DNA of 64,000 bases from Reticulitermes lucifugus (GCA_026260175.1 JAKCWW010000899.1:10039-74038), one strand, 5' to 3'. Positions 11,376-24,200 are shown, numbered from the stretch's first letter. Translations and numbers: made by a program. The notes: generated from the letters alone by a model not told the origin.

Positions 11376-13880
11376 ACAGTTACGTTAGACTATTTAATAT
11401 TGTTTTGAATATTATGGACGAAAACACGCAGCCCCAGCTCTGTCCGGAAGAGATCACAGTCAGCGACCCTAAATAACTACCTTCACTATGCAGGGTCTTT
11501 ATTGAAAAGTTGATCTTGTTCCAGCGGAAAGAAATGCCCAGTTTTTTTTGTGAACACGGAAATTCACTATCATTCTCACAAAAGCAGGTTACTGGGTCCG
11601 ATCTGAGTCAGTTTTATCAAGTCTGCATCTTTTCATACTGCTTCTATGAGATCCATGCGCTTGTTATCTTACCGTATACGGACAGCGACCCATACGGCAG
11701 ACAAATAAGGTTATGTGTATGTGGGCCACGCACACGTCATATTCACATTTCACGAAACAGCTTCTTGCTTTCTTCCCGCATTACAATGTTTTTCAATCTT
11801 AGAGCAAGTAACTTGATATAGTAAAATGTAGTTTCGATATTTAAAAATATAGCACAAGCATTTAAGATGTTTGAGCATCTGAACTCTGGTACACGAATAA
11901 GAAAGCGACCAACTTGCTACAACGATTAGAAATTCCACTGTACCAAACTTCGCGTGCTCGTCTACAGTGGTTCATAGGAAGACACTGCACGAATTCGCAT
12001 TTCCTTTTCCGTAACCCGTGAGTTCAAACTGGCCTTAAGAAATGCTGTGTGTTTCAAGGAGAGTTGTCATAGGCCTAATATAAGTTCTGAACACCCTGTA
12101 TTTAATGTTGCTACTTATTGCCTGCATGTAGATGTTTTGGTCTATCGTTTGTAATAGACCACTCATTATTAGAGATACAAATTCAAATAACCTCCCTAAT
12201 AATAAACATTCATTAGTTTGAAATAGTCTAAGCTACGGGCTGGATGACCGACGAGTTTGAGTTCGAGTCCAGCAGGGGAAAGAGACTTTTCTCTTTTCTG
12301 AATCAGCCAAATTCGTTCTGGGGCCCATTCACGCTCATATCCAAGGCTAGCGGTGGCTCTATCCCAGCGGTAAAGCAAATGGAGTGTGAAGCCTACCACA
12401 CACCTCCATACACTACCAAGGCGAAGAATGTGTGGAGGTATGCCTCTACTTCTCCATGTCGTCACGGCATGGTCTATAGGCAAAGGATGAACGCTTACAA
12501 CTTAAGGGAAAACATACACAGTGTACCGTCCTATTTTGTATTTCGGAATGCGCCCGGTAAAGTATGGATGCAACTTCCCTAAGGAAAAATTTACGCGAGA
12601 CGTGTAACTGACAGCATAGGTTATGCAGTGTCAAGTAAAGTACATACATTACATGAATAACAAACTGAAAGGAAGTGCAATGAAGAGGCGGTAGCCTATT
12701 TGAGAACCACCCAAATATCTGTCTTGTGACACTTGGGAAAATAAAACAAACCCACAGTCAAGATAGGCGATCTCCGAACCGAGATTTTGACCCTGGACCT
12801 TTGAATACGAGTCATGAATGCAACTACCGGACCCCGTCCTATTGTGGAATGCGTGGACTTTTATCACCACAGCCCTACGCGCCTTCCTGCCATATAGAGT
12901 TCCGGAGACACGATAAGGCGAATTACCGATATTACGCGATGGTGTTTCGTGGTAAATCCACAAAAACACAAATACGTACAATGCATAGACATGTAGGCCT
13001 AGAGAGTCTGAAGCGGCAGAATTACTCTGTGGAAGGTATGGTCAATTTATATTGAGATGTAAATACATTGCGAGACGAAGGGCTGCTTCTTGAAGACTGT
13101 TTTTAAGAAAACTTTACAGATTATGCAAACACTGAAACAGAAATGGCCTACATATAAAATTCGTTTACATATTCCTGACGTAGCCAATATAAGTGAAACT
13201 GGCATCTTGAGAGCTTCTCATTCCCCGCCTTTCCCCTTTTCTTTCAAAACTTTAGCTGACTCAATAAGGAGGGAACACAAGTCCTCCTGTACGAAACGAT
13301 GGAATATAAACAGAAATTTTAAGTTTTACTTCCAATTCTTGTCGGAAGATTGGCATGACCGAGCGAGATGAATTCTGCGTGGGGCGACACTCGTTCTGAA
13401 TGAACGTCGCTTCGTTTCTGGAGAAGCAAGAGAGGATGGCACAATAGGACGCCTCTCTCAGTAGGAATAAATTAAGTATAGTACTGATGAATGATTATAA
13501 AAAATTATTAAACTCCATGCACTAAAATGTCTGATCACGTCCTCACTCAGATCACAGCACTACAGTCACACAGATTTATAATTCACTGAATACATTTTGT
13601 GTCAGCAGCATAAACTTGAATACTACAGTATTTTTATGAATGTAATTTGCTTTCGAAAAGAAGACGTCAACCAACCTTAAAATGTTAAATAGACTTATAT
13701 TTTATCATTTGAAAAAAAAATCATTGGATAGTTTTATATGCAGTTAACATGAATGATGAGAATGAGTGGGGCATGAAGTACACGAGAGACGCGAATGTAT
13801 ATAATTAAAATATTTGGTAATAAAAACTGTTTAAAACAAAAAGTACGAAGTAGGATAATTTTCAAATTAACCTTATAAAA

Positions 13881-14095
13881 GCAGAGTGGGCGAGTGTGGA
13901 CTAGATTCATCTGGGTCAGGACAGGGACACGTGGCGGTCTCTTGCAAGCGGGTAAGAATTATGAGCTTTGCATAAAATGCGGGAAATTTCTTGACTAGCT
14001 GCGAACCTGTCAGCTTCTTGAGAAGGACTCTGCTCCGTGGAGTTAGCTACGTTTTAGCTAGTCAGATAGTTATTGAGTCGGTCAGTTAGTAGACT
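13881..14095 (+). pseudogene. LINE 3' tail fragment
   Basis: Reads VDXIHLGQDRDTWRSLA before a stop, then the shared tail: aaatttcttgactagctg, a CTCCGTGGAGTTAGCTA copy and loose TCAG/TTAG repeats. Only the last coding codons and the 3' UTR remain. Confidence 0.75.
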
Positions 14096-14569
14096 ATGGA
14101 GGATCCGAAGATTTTAACCCAGTTACGCCATCTTAAAATAATGATAAACTTTAATAAACTGGCGTGTTCTTAAAACATAATTTTGAGGTAACATTAGACG
14201 GTTAATAATAAGGATGCATCTCGGATGATGCCATGAATTCACGAAGAATCACGTAGGATCTAGCTGAATACAACTGTATTACAGTCTAAGAAATAATTTT
14301 TTATTTCTTAGGAAACACGTCTTCAACAAAAAGTAGTATTTTCGACACAATTATGATCAGTTTGAGGTTAAACCTTTAAGCAATTTCATATTTAGAATGA
14401 GATGTCTAACTGATAAAACTTACTCACGTGCTGAATAAGTTGCCCTTTTAGTACACGGTGATCATAAACAACACGACAGGTTTAAAGCGTGCATTTTACA
14501 CAGACTAAATGGGACACCGAAATGTAACTTACATCATTGAAAATAATTCAAGAAGTGTTTGGCATACCA

Positions 14570-14842
14570 GCATAATTTAATGTGCAATCCGTCTGTGGCT
14601 CTGCGCATATCAAAGCGATATTCTCTTTCTTGCCAGATACTTTTTACATTTCACAAAAAACGTGCCCAACAGCTTGTCGTATTCTCGCCTTCAAATTTCC
14701 CAACGTAGTTAGTAGTGGCGGAATATAAATTTGATCCTTGATATAGCCTCCAAAAAAGACACGAAGGGGGAGGTTTGGATCTGCAGAATGCAGAGGCCAG
14801 GACAGGGCCCCTCTTAGCACTTTGTTGCGCACATAGTGGCAA
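14570..14842 (-). pseudogene. Mariner-type transposase C-terminus, broken
   Basis: On the minus strand the reading gives SWPLHSADPNL, then FFGGYIKDQIYIPPL, then TTLGNLKARIRQAV, and after a frameshift near 14645 WQEREYRFDMRRATDG. These match the end of Tc1/mariner-superfamily transposases from insects (WPPRSPDLTP-DFFLWGY-KD-VY ... LK-RI--A ... W-E--YR-D--R---G--I). The third catalytic residue region (SPD) has become SAD and the CD before FFLWG is altered. I see nothing of the N-terminal two thirds next to it. Confidence 0.8.
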
Positions 14843-15154
14843 TTCTCAGCGCACGTTACTTTCCCTTATGCCGCAAAACGCTATTTGAGGTTCTCCTTCC
14901 ATTAGTGTCTTTGTTAAATACGTCTTTCACATTGCTCATGTGGTTTGTGCTCACCCTCCTCTGAGTCAGTTCAACACTGTAAATTCGAGTAATTCCGGGA
15001 AAGACGCCATACTTTTTGCAACTTTCGCTGTAACACAATCCGATAATCGTCAAAACGGTTGAAAATTCATACATATTATGTTTAAGGTTTCTACTTTACT
15101 AAGTTGTGCGCAAAATGTATGCATAAATGGAAGTCTCTGAGATACAGGGCGACG

Positions 15155-15256
15155 AAAAAAGGTTACTTTACGGCGTCTGTCCCGGACATGCCGGTACAGA
15201 CGCCGCTTTTTTGCAGGGACAAATGCCGCTATGTAGGGAAAGATACCGCTCTTTGA
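15155..15256. repeat. Left terminal-repeat cluster of the pogo-like element
   Basis: Several copies of a GGGACAGACGCCGC-like unit: inverted at about 15160, direct at about 15191 (GGTACAGACGCCGC), 15214 (CAGGGACAAATGCCGC) and about 15235 (AGGGAAAGATACCGC). The first two form a GGCGTCTGT/ACAGACGCC hairpin. The pair from 15189 to 15230 aligns with the inverted right end (16489-16528), including an A/T-rich spacer of similar length between the two units. Confidence 0.65.
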
Positions 15257-15439
15257 AAATATTCTATGAATTCAAGAAGCAATATAAGTAAACGAAAACT
15301 GTTGAACTTTATTCAAAGTACAGAAGCAATATCAACATTAAGATATAGAATATATCACAAGTACACAATATTTCAACCCAATGAACTCAAGAGTCTAAAC
15401 TGTAGTGAACGAAGTATTAATCTACATACTCTTCCGCAC

Positions 15440-16345
15440 GTTTCTGGTTTTCTTTCGCAGTAACTTTCTACCGCAGTCGACGCATTTCTCTTTGTATGGA
15501 AAACAGAACTCGTGCAGCCAGTTTCTGCAACGCACACATTTGATCCAGTCATCTTCCTTAGTTGTCTGCAAGTAGTTTTCCCAGCACTCACATCATTTTG
15601 TATCAGAATCTTCATATGTCTCTTGATTATGAATATCTTTTTTAATTAGTTTGTTCTGCGTTTTCTGACCTTGTAGACGTGAAGTATTGAGACTGTTTAC
15701 ACTTGCGATTTTCCTCTGCTCTTTGACTTTACTTCCTTCTGGATTCTTTCGCTTTTACTCTGTATTTTCACTATTGGACCAACCTTCAAAAGTTTGGAAA
15801 GAGCAGTGTAATATTCAAAGTACTTAATAAAGTTCCTGCTGAGATAGGTAACACATTTTGAGAGTTGGTTCTTAAAGTAGAGAGTGCACAAATCGGAGCC
15901 ATATCTGGAGGCGCTGTTTCCATAAAAGTTACAGTTTCGCTGGTATCAGAAATGGAAGCGAAATATTCAGGCACTCTATTGCGGTTCAAAGGATAAGTAC
16001 CCGTTGACTCAAAAGCACTTATATGAACACCAATGGAAGTTGCTTTATTCCAAGCAAATCCGATGAGGCGCGCCACTTGATATCGAGTAATTTCCTTTGT
16101 GGATTGTGCTTCATCGAAGTTGGGGTCGCGTTTTCGAAATTACTTTTTAAAGGCCCAAAAAAGCACTTACTCAAAGGCTGTAAGGCATAATTACAGTGAC
16201 TCGGTAGACAAATGATACTGACGTTATTTTCAACAGCAGCCGGAAGCAGTAAAGAGCAAGGAGCTCTGTGGCCATCTAAAAGTAGAAAGACCTTCCCTGA
16301 AGTTTTGTGTTTGAGAAAATGCTGTGTGAACCACTTGGTGAATAA
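15440..16345 (-). pseudogene. Pogo/Tigger-like DDE transposase with C-terminal zinc finger
   Basis: Minus-strand reading, first part (about 16345 to 16140): STDLFTKWFTQHFL, GKVFLLLDGHRAP, NNVSIICLPSH, YALQPLSKCFFGPLKSNF. This is the pogo-type DDE core; the second catalytic Asp is in LLLDGH, but the third, expected in QPLD, is Ser. After a frameshift near 16140: FDEAQSTKEITRYQVARLIG, FAWNKATSIGVHISAFESTG, TYPLNRNRVPEYFA. At 15470-15592, after an in-frame stop, a finger C-x-C-W...DDWIKCVRCRNWLHEFC...CVDC follows, the Cys/His C-terminal domain of many insect Tigger-like transposases. Inactive: frameshift, stop, lost Asp, no N-terminus. The overlapping 96-residue open frame at 15786-16076 is part of this reading. 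Confidence 0.88.
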
Positions 16346-16486
16346 GTCGGTGCTAATGTACGACTATTTCTAGTTCATGTACACATCTGACCGTGAGGGT
16401 AAGATGATAGAACAATAGAGCAGATAATTTTTAGTACTTTATAATGTATACACACGACGTTTCCAAACTGATTGTAACTGTTTAAG

Positions 16487-16528
16487 TGGGGCATCTCTCC
16501 CTTAATTTTTTTGCGGCGTCTCTCCCAA
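16487..16528. repeat. Right terminal repeat of the pogo-like element
   Basis: Read on the minus strand: GGGAGAGACGCCGC, an A-rich spacer, then AGGGAGAGATGCCCC. Inverted relative to the left end. With the next element's GGGAGAGAAGCCGC (16533-16548) it forms a GCGGC.TCTCTCCC/GGGAGAG..GCCGC hairpin. Confidence 0.65.
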
Positions 16529-16532
16529 GCTC

Positions 16533-16906
16533 CAGGGAGAGAAGCCGCACCCACCCCCTCCCCCTATTTGCCGAACGGAATGAAGAAAATGGCGGCTACA
16601 TGATATGAAGGCAATGTCAACAACGCCGGAAACCTCTAATGTATCGTAATTGCATAAGTAGGCCTACTTCTATTGGAACTAAGACACATTTCATGAATAC
16701 TAGAAAAAGTTAGAGCATAAAATTAATAAACTCACTGCATTAAATCAGTCACAAGCCTCACAAAACAGCGCCGATATTCACTATATTCACTCCCAACACC
16801 TCTCTAGACTCACTGAATAAGCACATGTGCTGCGATCTGCAGGGGATTGCCTGAACTCACCAAACTAAAAAATGCGGCATCTCTACCGCCGCGGCAACTC
16901 TCCCTG
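16533..16906. mobile_element. Short non-autonomous relative of the pogo-like element
   Basis: Begins CAGGGAGAGAAGCCGC and ends, inverted, CAGGGAGAGTTGCCGC followed by GGTAGAGATGCCGC. These are the same terminal units as the neighbouring 15189-16528 element. About 374 bp with no coding sequence. It abuts the larger element with a 4-bp gap, so the two may instead be parts of one rearranged copy. Confidence 0.5.
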
Positions 16907-17445
16907 AATTACTGTACACTCAAATTGCCATTAAACAGGAAAGCAGCGTCACTTTTTAAATACGGCTTCACACTGAAATGTAAGTAATGTAAGAAATTAT
17001 CTCACAGCCAGCAAGAGGAAACAGAGTCACCGCTGCGAATATCAGCTTTCCAGTGCAATTTAAAAAAGATATGCTCTTTAATATGAGGATGAAAGGAACC
17101 CCACGCAGAGAGTCTAAAAGTGGCGGCAAGACAAGGTACTTAATGTTAAAACAGATGATATACACTAAAATAAAATTACAGCGAAAGCAGAGATACATAA
17201 ATTGGCCAACGTCACAAGCACAGAATGTTACAGCACAACCACCACTACACAGAGTAGGGTTATCATAAAAAACAAGCAAAGCGCGTGCAAGCAAAGAGAA
17301 ACACAAGAACGAGAAGTTATACTGTGTATAGGGAAGTAAAAAATTAATTGATATATATCGTCAATACAAATAGTGACAGGACAATCCGAACAACAATAGT
17401 ATATGATTAATTATTGTCGCATTACACAGAAGAAAACAACAACAC

Positions 17446-17980
17446 ATAACAAGACAGGCAATGTACGTATAAGCGTAAAACAACCGCGGTCGCATAACCA
17501 CTGTTGCCGTGGAAAAGCAATTGCAAAAGTATTGCAAATTCTGAATACTTGAGTGAAGCCTTACTTCACCAGCAAAGCGCATGCGCCGTATTATATTGTC
17601 ATCTGTGGCCTGTCTGGCTCTACCATATTTTTCCATATTATCTTATTAACGGCAGGATTTCTGTAAAACATTTGTTGAACACAAAATGTGTGTTTTGATT
17701 TTCTCTTCAACTTCTGTCTGAAACGTTTCTCATTCTAAGAATTCAGCGAGATATCATAAACACGCATACGTCTTCATGCAAAGTACCCGTTATTCTTGGC
17801 AGATTTTAATGAAACTTGAATTTTCTCGACAGAGTTTCGAAAAATACTCAAATATAAAATTTCATGAAAATCCGTCCAGTTGGAGCCGAGTTGTTCCATG
17901 CGGAGAGGCAGACGGACGGACAGACAGACATGACGAAGCTAATACTTGCTCTTCGCAATTTTGCGAACGCGCGTAAAACT
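17446..17980 (+). repeat. 0.53-kb interspersed repeat, copy A
   Basis: Aligns along its length with 53068-53592 and, inverted, with 27590-28128. Shared landmarks in order: GACAGGCAATGTACGTAT, TTGCCGTGGAAAA, GCGCATGCGCCGTATTATAT, GGCCTGTCTGGCT.TACCATA, TCTAAGAATTCAGCGAGATAT, TTTCATGAAAATCCGTCCAG, a GACGGACAGACAGACA run, and TTCGCAATTTTGCGAA at the end. No coding sequence; the two short open frames inside it recur in copy C only because the DNA is repeated. Confidence 0.88.
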
Positions 17981-19839
17981 GGTTGTAATACACGTGTGGA
18001 CTAGACGAATTAATGGGAAAATAAAAAAAGGGGCGTAGAAAATCTTAAAAATTCTACTCATTCGTACAGTAATAGGTAACGATTACGCAAGTATAACGAC
18101 CTTGTGATGACCCAGTGGATTTGTAACATTTAACCTGATAGAAAGATTTTTCCCCATGCACGCCAGAAAGTCTTATGGCGGAGTGGGGCTGTAACTTCAC
18201 TCTTTCTTAGTCTCCACACTATATTGGGTGATTTGGTAGCTTAATGCTCCAGCCGCTTTAGCCCGTGGAAAGAATCCCCACTGCTGACTGTATGGGAGCT
18301 GGGTTGGCTTCAGCGCCAGTTTGGGCGCGTTGGAGAAGAGATAAACTCTTGCCCCTTTGGGAATCGAAAAATCACAATCCGTCCGTTGTCCAGCACGTAG
18401 CACAGTAATTTTCCTGATTTCGTTATCCCAGCTCTAATAGAAGGAAAAAGATCATCACGTATTCAGGCATATCAATTTAGGTACAATATTGGCTGCTGTT
18501 TGAACACGCTGCAGAAAAATCTAGCGTATCAAATTAACATAATTTTACGCTGCTACTGCCATATAAATCATAATCTCTCACATAAAAAGACATGGTTCGT
18601 GTTCAGAAGACATGCAAGCCTATGCAGAAACTAAGAATAATTGCAAATGCTGTGTTGTGACAGTCACAAAATCACAACATAAAAAATAATTCATCAGCAA
18701 TTTCATATTTATTAAATCCCTACTTACGTTAAAGGGACATGTGTACGTCCATGTTTCATGTTATACTGCTGCGATGCCAAACAGAAACTAATGTCGGGCT
18801 CTGTGCTGTGTGCTGCAGTATCTTGACCACCACCGCAATACTCTGTTCATTGTGCGAAGGAAAATAGTGCTTCAGAGTCACGACACGCTTATGGGCTGTA
18901 ATTATGAACCTACCGTAAAAAACGACTTCTTATGTTTGCATTTGCAGGACAGAGATAGAACACACAACGCAAATTTATAAAAGAAGAACACAGAGGAAAC
19001 TCTGTAGTGTTTAATTCATAAAGAGGAGGGAATTTTCGTGTCGTGGCATTGGCTTTTCATTCATCACGTCACAGTTTCATTTCCTTAGATAATAGAAGGT
19101 TCTCGTATATTAAAGCACGCTTTGTAGAACATTTCGTATCGAAGTATATGACCTCATCTCTCGGAAATTACACTCTACATAACCCAGAAATCTATCATGT
19201 AAAATATCTCTATCAGTGATCTCACAAAACCTCTTGGTTTTATGGAGCGAATGTGTCAACCGTAACATGAACGTTCTTCATCTTACATAACAAGAGCGGT
19301 TAATTGTGTACGTCACACAAATTTTCCAAATGCAATATTTTGCATTTCAGATTTTCTCTATGCTTTGTGTGGTCTTCAAAGCACGCAGAAACAAACCAAT
19401 TTCTTCCTCGTCTTCGTGTAAAACTATTCTGAATTCTTGTGGCAGACGTGAGCACTCAAAATATGTAACGCAGAGAAGTGTGTGAAGACAACTACGCTGT
19501 TAGCGACGCTAATTACAACCAACACAAAGGAATTTACTACAGTATTTTGATTGTATTTATTTAAATATGCACAAAATCGGAAAAGTGTTACAAGCGAGTG
19601 TTGTGGCCTTTTTAGTAAAATCCAAATTTTATTTGCCCTACTTCCTTGTTTCCAGTTTTCTACCGCGGCCCTAATAGATAACACCAGAGGATACTGTGAA
19701 ATTGCCACTCCTGGCAATATCTACCATAGTCACGTCATTAATGCGATATGCGAGTGCTGTGGTTGTTTCTGGATGCCAATCGAATCCTCGTTATCAACCT
19801 GTCTTTAATTACACAAATAAGCTTTAATTTCTTAATTTC

Positions 19840-20040
19840 AGTGTTTAGGTCTCCGGCCTCTCGCTTACTGGGATTGCAGGTTCGAATCCCAACGGGGACA
19901 TGAATGTTTGTCTCTTGTGAATGTTGAGTGTTGTGCAGGTAGAGGCCTCTGCGACGGGCCGATCCCTCGTCCAGGGAAGTACTACCGACTGTGTGTGTTG
20001 CACTGGGTGTGATCAAGCGCAACAATAACCCTCTACACCT
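19840..20040 (+). mobile_element. tRNA-derived SINE, family 1
   Basis: Box B GGTTCGAATCCC at about 19880 and the body shared with 30124-30370, 42818-43036 and 43779-44011: GGGGACATGAATG, TTGTGCAGGTAGAGGCCTCT, GCGACGGGCCGATCCCTCGT, GTGTGTGTTGCACTGGGTGT. The tRNA-like head is shortened relative to the other copies. Confidence 0.85.
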
Positions 20041-20099
20041 GCAATGAGTACGTAGACAGAAATCAGACTACGAAAAAAATATATAATTTCAGGGTTTAA

Positions 20100-20260
20100 A
20101 GGGGTAAAGTTTCCCCTGTGTTTAAGGACGCTCTACGCGATGGAGGCATATCGCTGATTTGAGGTATAGCTCCATTCATTATTAACCTCGGTACCTACTA
20201 GATGGAGAGCGAGCGGCCAGGTTTACGCCCATGTAAACGTCCCCGGTATCCACTGGATCG
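20100..20260 (-). repeat. SINE family 3 fragment
   Basis: Shares with 33740-33890 and 56345-56640 a block reading AGGTATAGCTC..., TTAACCTCG...C.A.TAGAT and an upstream GTAAAGTTTCCCCTGTG block. The tRNA-like head of the 56-kb copy is not present, so this is a body/tail piece. Confidence 0.5.
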
Positions 20261-20738
20261 AAGGCTGTGTGGGCAACATTGTCGGTATGGACACTTCAGA
20301 GAAGAGAAAAACCACTAGATATTGCCGAAAATCGAAGCCGGATTTCTCGGTGGCCCAGGACGTAGCTTTGACCCTCTACGTAGCGAGCTATCCTGCTTTA
20401 AGTCTGTGCATGAATACAGACTGTGATACTGACGAGGAAATCAACCATGTTTCAGACAAAGTATAAGTACTTCAGCTTTTAACAATGCAAGTTATACACA
20501 GGCCTATCCCCTATAATGGCGTCCTTATTTTTGGCCTTTCAGAAAACTGATACATTTCGATTTGAGCTTAATACAAACCACAGGTAACGTTTTCTGTCGG
20601 ACATTTTATTCTGATGTCGGCACAATTGCGGAAACTAATGCTGGGTGTTTAATACGATATTGCTGGTGAAGATGGCGGCGTTCTAAACTATGAAACAGGT
20701 GTTTTTTTATTAAAACGGATTTAAAACGTGAAAACGTT

Positions 20739-21225
20739 GTGCAACAGGAAAGAACTTCCCAACACGTTAATGTCTGCGATAATCCTTACAGAAATCTTAA
20801 AATGATTTTTATAAGAAAATTTGATGAAACTGGTTCTGTTGTAGATAACATCAAAGGTGTTACTGGAAGTAAGCGAAAAATAGAATTGGGGGTAACCGTA
20901 CAATGTGCGGAGAAAACAGTTCAAGGAAGTGACTTTTTCGCCTCTCTCTACAGCTTGGAAAACACACATAAAACTCCCACAGACGATTTAAAGAATATGT
21001 TTACAAGACACAAATTTTTCAGACATTTTAATGTTTATGATAAAGCCTGTCGGATAGATTTTTCGTGTATTTGCTGACTTCACTTAAGCAAATCGTCATA
21101 ATATGAACAATGTCTCTTTCATAGATGAGGTCCATTCTCATCTGAATGGGATTTTTAAAAAGTACAATAATCTAAATCCAAACTTCTAGGAAGATAATAC
21201 ATTTTATGCAGCGAAGTAAACAGTT
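20739..21225 (+). pseudogene. Mariner-type transposase remnant (HTH and first catalytic Asp)
   Basis: The open frame from 20739 contains FIRKFDETGSVVDNIKGVTG, the helix-turn-helix block of an insect Tc1/mariner-type transposase (usual form FEETGSV-D--G-GRPR). Further on, VQCAEKTVQGS matches the next conserved helix. In another frame at about 21112-21190 comes NNVSFIDEVHSHLNGIFKKY, which matches the first catalytic Asp region (SDEAHFHLNGYVNKQN). A stop follows soon after. The stretch between the two blocks is too short and eroded. The 14.6-kb remnant preserves the opposite end of a similar protein but lies too far away to be the same copy. Confidence 0.68.
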
Positions 21226-21229
21226 CGGA

Positions 21230-24200
21230 GTGAAGCTTTGGGGGCCCCCTATTGCCAAATGCGTATGCAAATTATATAGTTTTATTCCGTAATACAATTA
21301 TTTAAGTAAAAGTCATGTAGAATACAAAATAGTCATTTCGTGTGAAGACTCTGTATTTGAAAGATGTGAACAAAAATTATTCACGTGTTCGCTATTTCGT
21401 AAAATCACGGCATCTTACAACTATTTCGACAAGCTGAGATAATTCAGACGGTAAAATGCGATGACGTGCTTGGCGACCAGGTTCCAGTTACCCAGTCACG
21501 AATTTTCTCAGGCTAGCTGGAGACCTATACACACTTTTATCCAAAGACAGAGCTGTCAGATCGTGCTGCTCCCTCAATCTGGTGTCGCTGTCGAGAATGT
21601 TTCAGATTTCAAGAAGGATTGCCTGAGAAGAAGCAAAGGTATCACTTCAAACGACAAGAAGATCATATGTGGATGTTTTTGCATTTAAAAGCACTAGTAC
21701 GCCAGTCCACACATTTCGACACAACCCTAACGTATCCTGAATTTCAACTCGCACTGTCTTTCTGCCTCGCTATGTAACAGCTACAAGCGTTTCATCCAGA
21801 ACAATCGACTCGTTACAGTCGCCAAAGACATGTTTTATCTGTCTCACATCTCAGAGACTCAACTACTTCACATGAAACTATGAGAGGGGGGGAGTGGGGA
21901 GGCGAACCTCTTTAAAAACTTTGCTAAAAGCTATTAATGTTGAAAGGAAATGTACACCGTACGATAAATTCTCTGCTGCATCACAGACGAAGGACAAACT
22001 GGAAAGTCATGAACCCGAGACGGAGAATATATCAAATATGCAGACTTAGGCCTATCTCTTTTCATCCCCACTCACAAGTGTAAACTTGTAGGATCTCGTA
22101 AAATTGAACCGGTATGTCCCAAAAATCAGATAATTCAAAGCTATACCAGTGACGATCTACACTTGTATTCTGCAGAGACCGAGAAATCTGGTACACCCTG
22201 GTTTTGTTCACTGTCTCCCAGTAAAGGGTGACAGCAACCGCACACGATCACAGCAGTCACGTACAGTTCTTACAATTTTCCAATTTAAATAAAAAGTGCA
22301 AAGGTTAAAAAATTTTCATAAAGTTTTCCAAAATCAAATTTTATAGAAATCCTAATATTTTTATATTGCTTTAATGGCCGAGTTCCCGTATATACTGGTA
22401 CTATAGGACTAAATTAAAAGATCTTTGTCTATTTTGTAATAGGTCCGCGGTAAAAAACAGAAAGCAGAATAAACATTAGGGTTTGAATTTCGAAATACTT
22501 GTATATTTGATAAATTGTTAGATTTTAACGCTATTCAAAATGAATTCTTCTGACACGCTTCACTGTAGACTTTCTTCTTCTTCTTCTTCTTCTTGTCCTC
22601 CTCCTCCTCCTCCTCCTAAGGCGTTTCGGCCTGTTTTCGGCCCACGGCCTCTCCGTTGCCACGATTTCGAGACAATCGAGTTTTTACTAGGTGAGGATGT
22701 TAGCCCCACGAACTCTCCGTCCATCCTGGAGGGTCAGGGTATCTTTGTCCGGCACCTCGTTCAAAGCCTGTCCGGCATGTCAGGCCCTAGCTTGCGAGTT
22801 CACTGCTGCACGCAAGCTCCCTCACCCGGCCAACTGTGCCTTCAACAGACTGAATGTGTCATCGAGAAAGTCCGTGTAATTACCAGTACCAAGTTTCATT
22901 TAAATCCTTGGCGTAATTTCAAGACAGACACATGCGAACGGACATGATACTACCTGCCCGTTATGTGTTTGTTTCATTCACTCCTTCCAAATAATGCATA
23001 CAAGCCAGTGACAGCAGGCAGATATGGTAACACTCCCTCCGCCATCCTTCGTTAAAAAGTTATTTTTATGACCTCTGAACGAAGCATCAACAAGAGTCGT
23101 GAGCGTCGACAGGGTAAGGCAAACGCTGCAGTCGAATTCGGTTATGCTACAAAGAAGATCCAGTGCACCTGCAAGTTATTGAAAACGAATTATTTCAAAT
23201 GTAGTTTATCTACTAGACTGCACGGCGTCACATCTAAGAAAACGTAGGTACTTGTTACCAGTTGTTGACGCCACGATATCGCCGTGTTTGGTAGGCAACT
23301 TTACTGACTTTGTTGTACTGCGGGTGTGTGTAGTCGTCGCCGGCAGGCGTTCCTAAGCATTGTAGAGTTGATAGATTAACTGTTTATGTTCGGACTTGCT
23401 GAAACTATGTTTCGTGACTAAACAACGAGGAGAGTGTACTGAACGGTAAAGGAAATCAAGCGGCGTTGATGTGAAACTGAATTTACGAATTAAACTTGCT
23501 TATCTGCAAGCTTCTCTTTGTTCAGGCATCCTGCCCTTTGTTCCAATTTTTAGAGCACTTGAGTTACTCTTCTATGAAGCTCCTGATTGCCTCAAAACCT
23601 CTGTGTGCATTATCGGCTTCCATCCCACCTTACACAACAGTAGCTGCCTATATGTTTGCATGTTCCTTTAAGGGTGTCATCCATTTTATGCGATTACAGG
23701 AAAATGGTTTTGTATGCTAAGTCTGAATTTGAGATGAACGTATTCAAAATACAAACAGTTTACATATTATGATCATACGGATAATTTGTGAAAGTAGTGT
23801 TATATAAATCGAGGCTTTTAGGCTGAATGTTTAGGGGAGGGAGGAATATCGATGAGGCAAAGAGTACACTTGTGTTTTTCTGTGGGAAAGTATGAACGGA
23901 TTTTCCGCTTTTATGAAACACAGTATCAAGCTCTGTGTAGTCTTTGATTAATTCCAAGTAGAGAACATGTGAAATATTTTCGAGTTGATGAGACAAGCAC
24001 CTAGGCCAAGATTATAATGGTATGTTTGTATAAAACTTTTTGTGTGTGCTGAACAGAGCCAATTTAACGTCTAAGCCTTTAGAAAATACGTACTTAGGAG
24101 AACTACAAACACTGCACTGTGTTCAGTACTAAGTGTGGACGCAGAAAATAGAGACAGCGAACGGTCTATCAAATAGTTCTGCACTATTAGGGTCAAGATA

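Larger units (their letters stand above)
15189..16528 (-). mobile_element. Pogo/Tigger-like DNA transposon, internally deleted
   Basis: About 1.34 kb bounded by inverted ends built from GGGAGAGACGCCGC-like units and holding a minus-strand transposase remnant. The N-terminal DNA-binding part of the transposase and the first catalytic residue appear to be missing, so this is an internally deleted or eroded copy. No clear TA target duplication is visible, so the exact ends are tentative. Confidence 0.65.

Noticed and set aside
22540-22947. 135-residue open frame with poly-Ser and poly-Pro
   Set aside because: Created by the TTC/CTC microsatellite; no other support.
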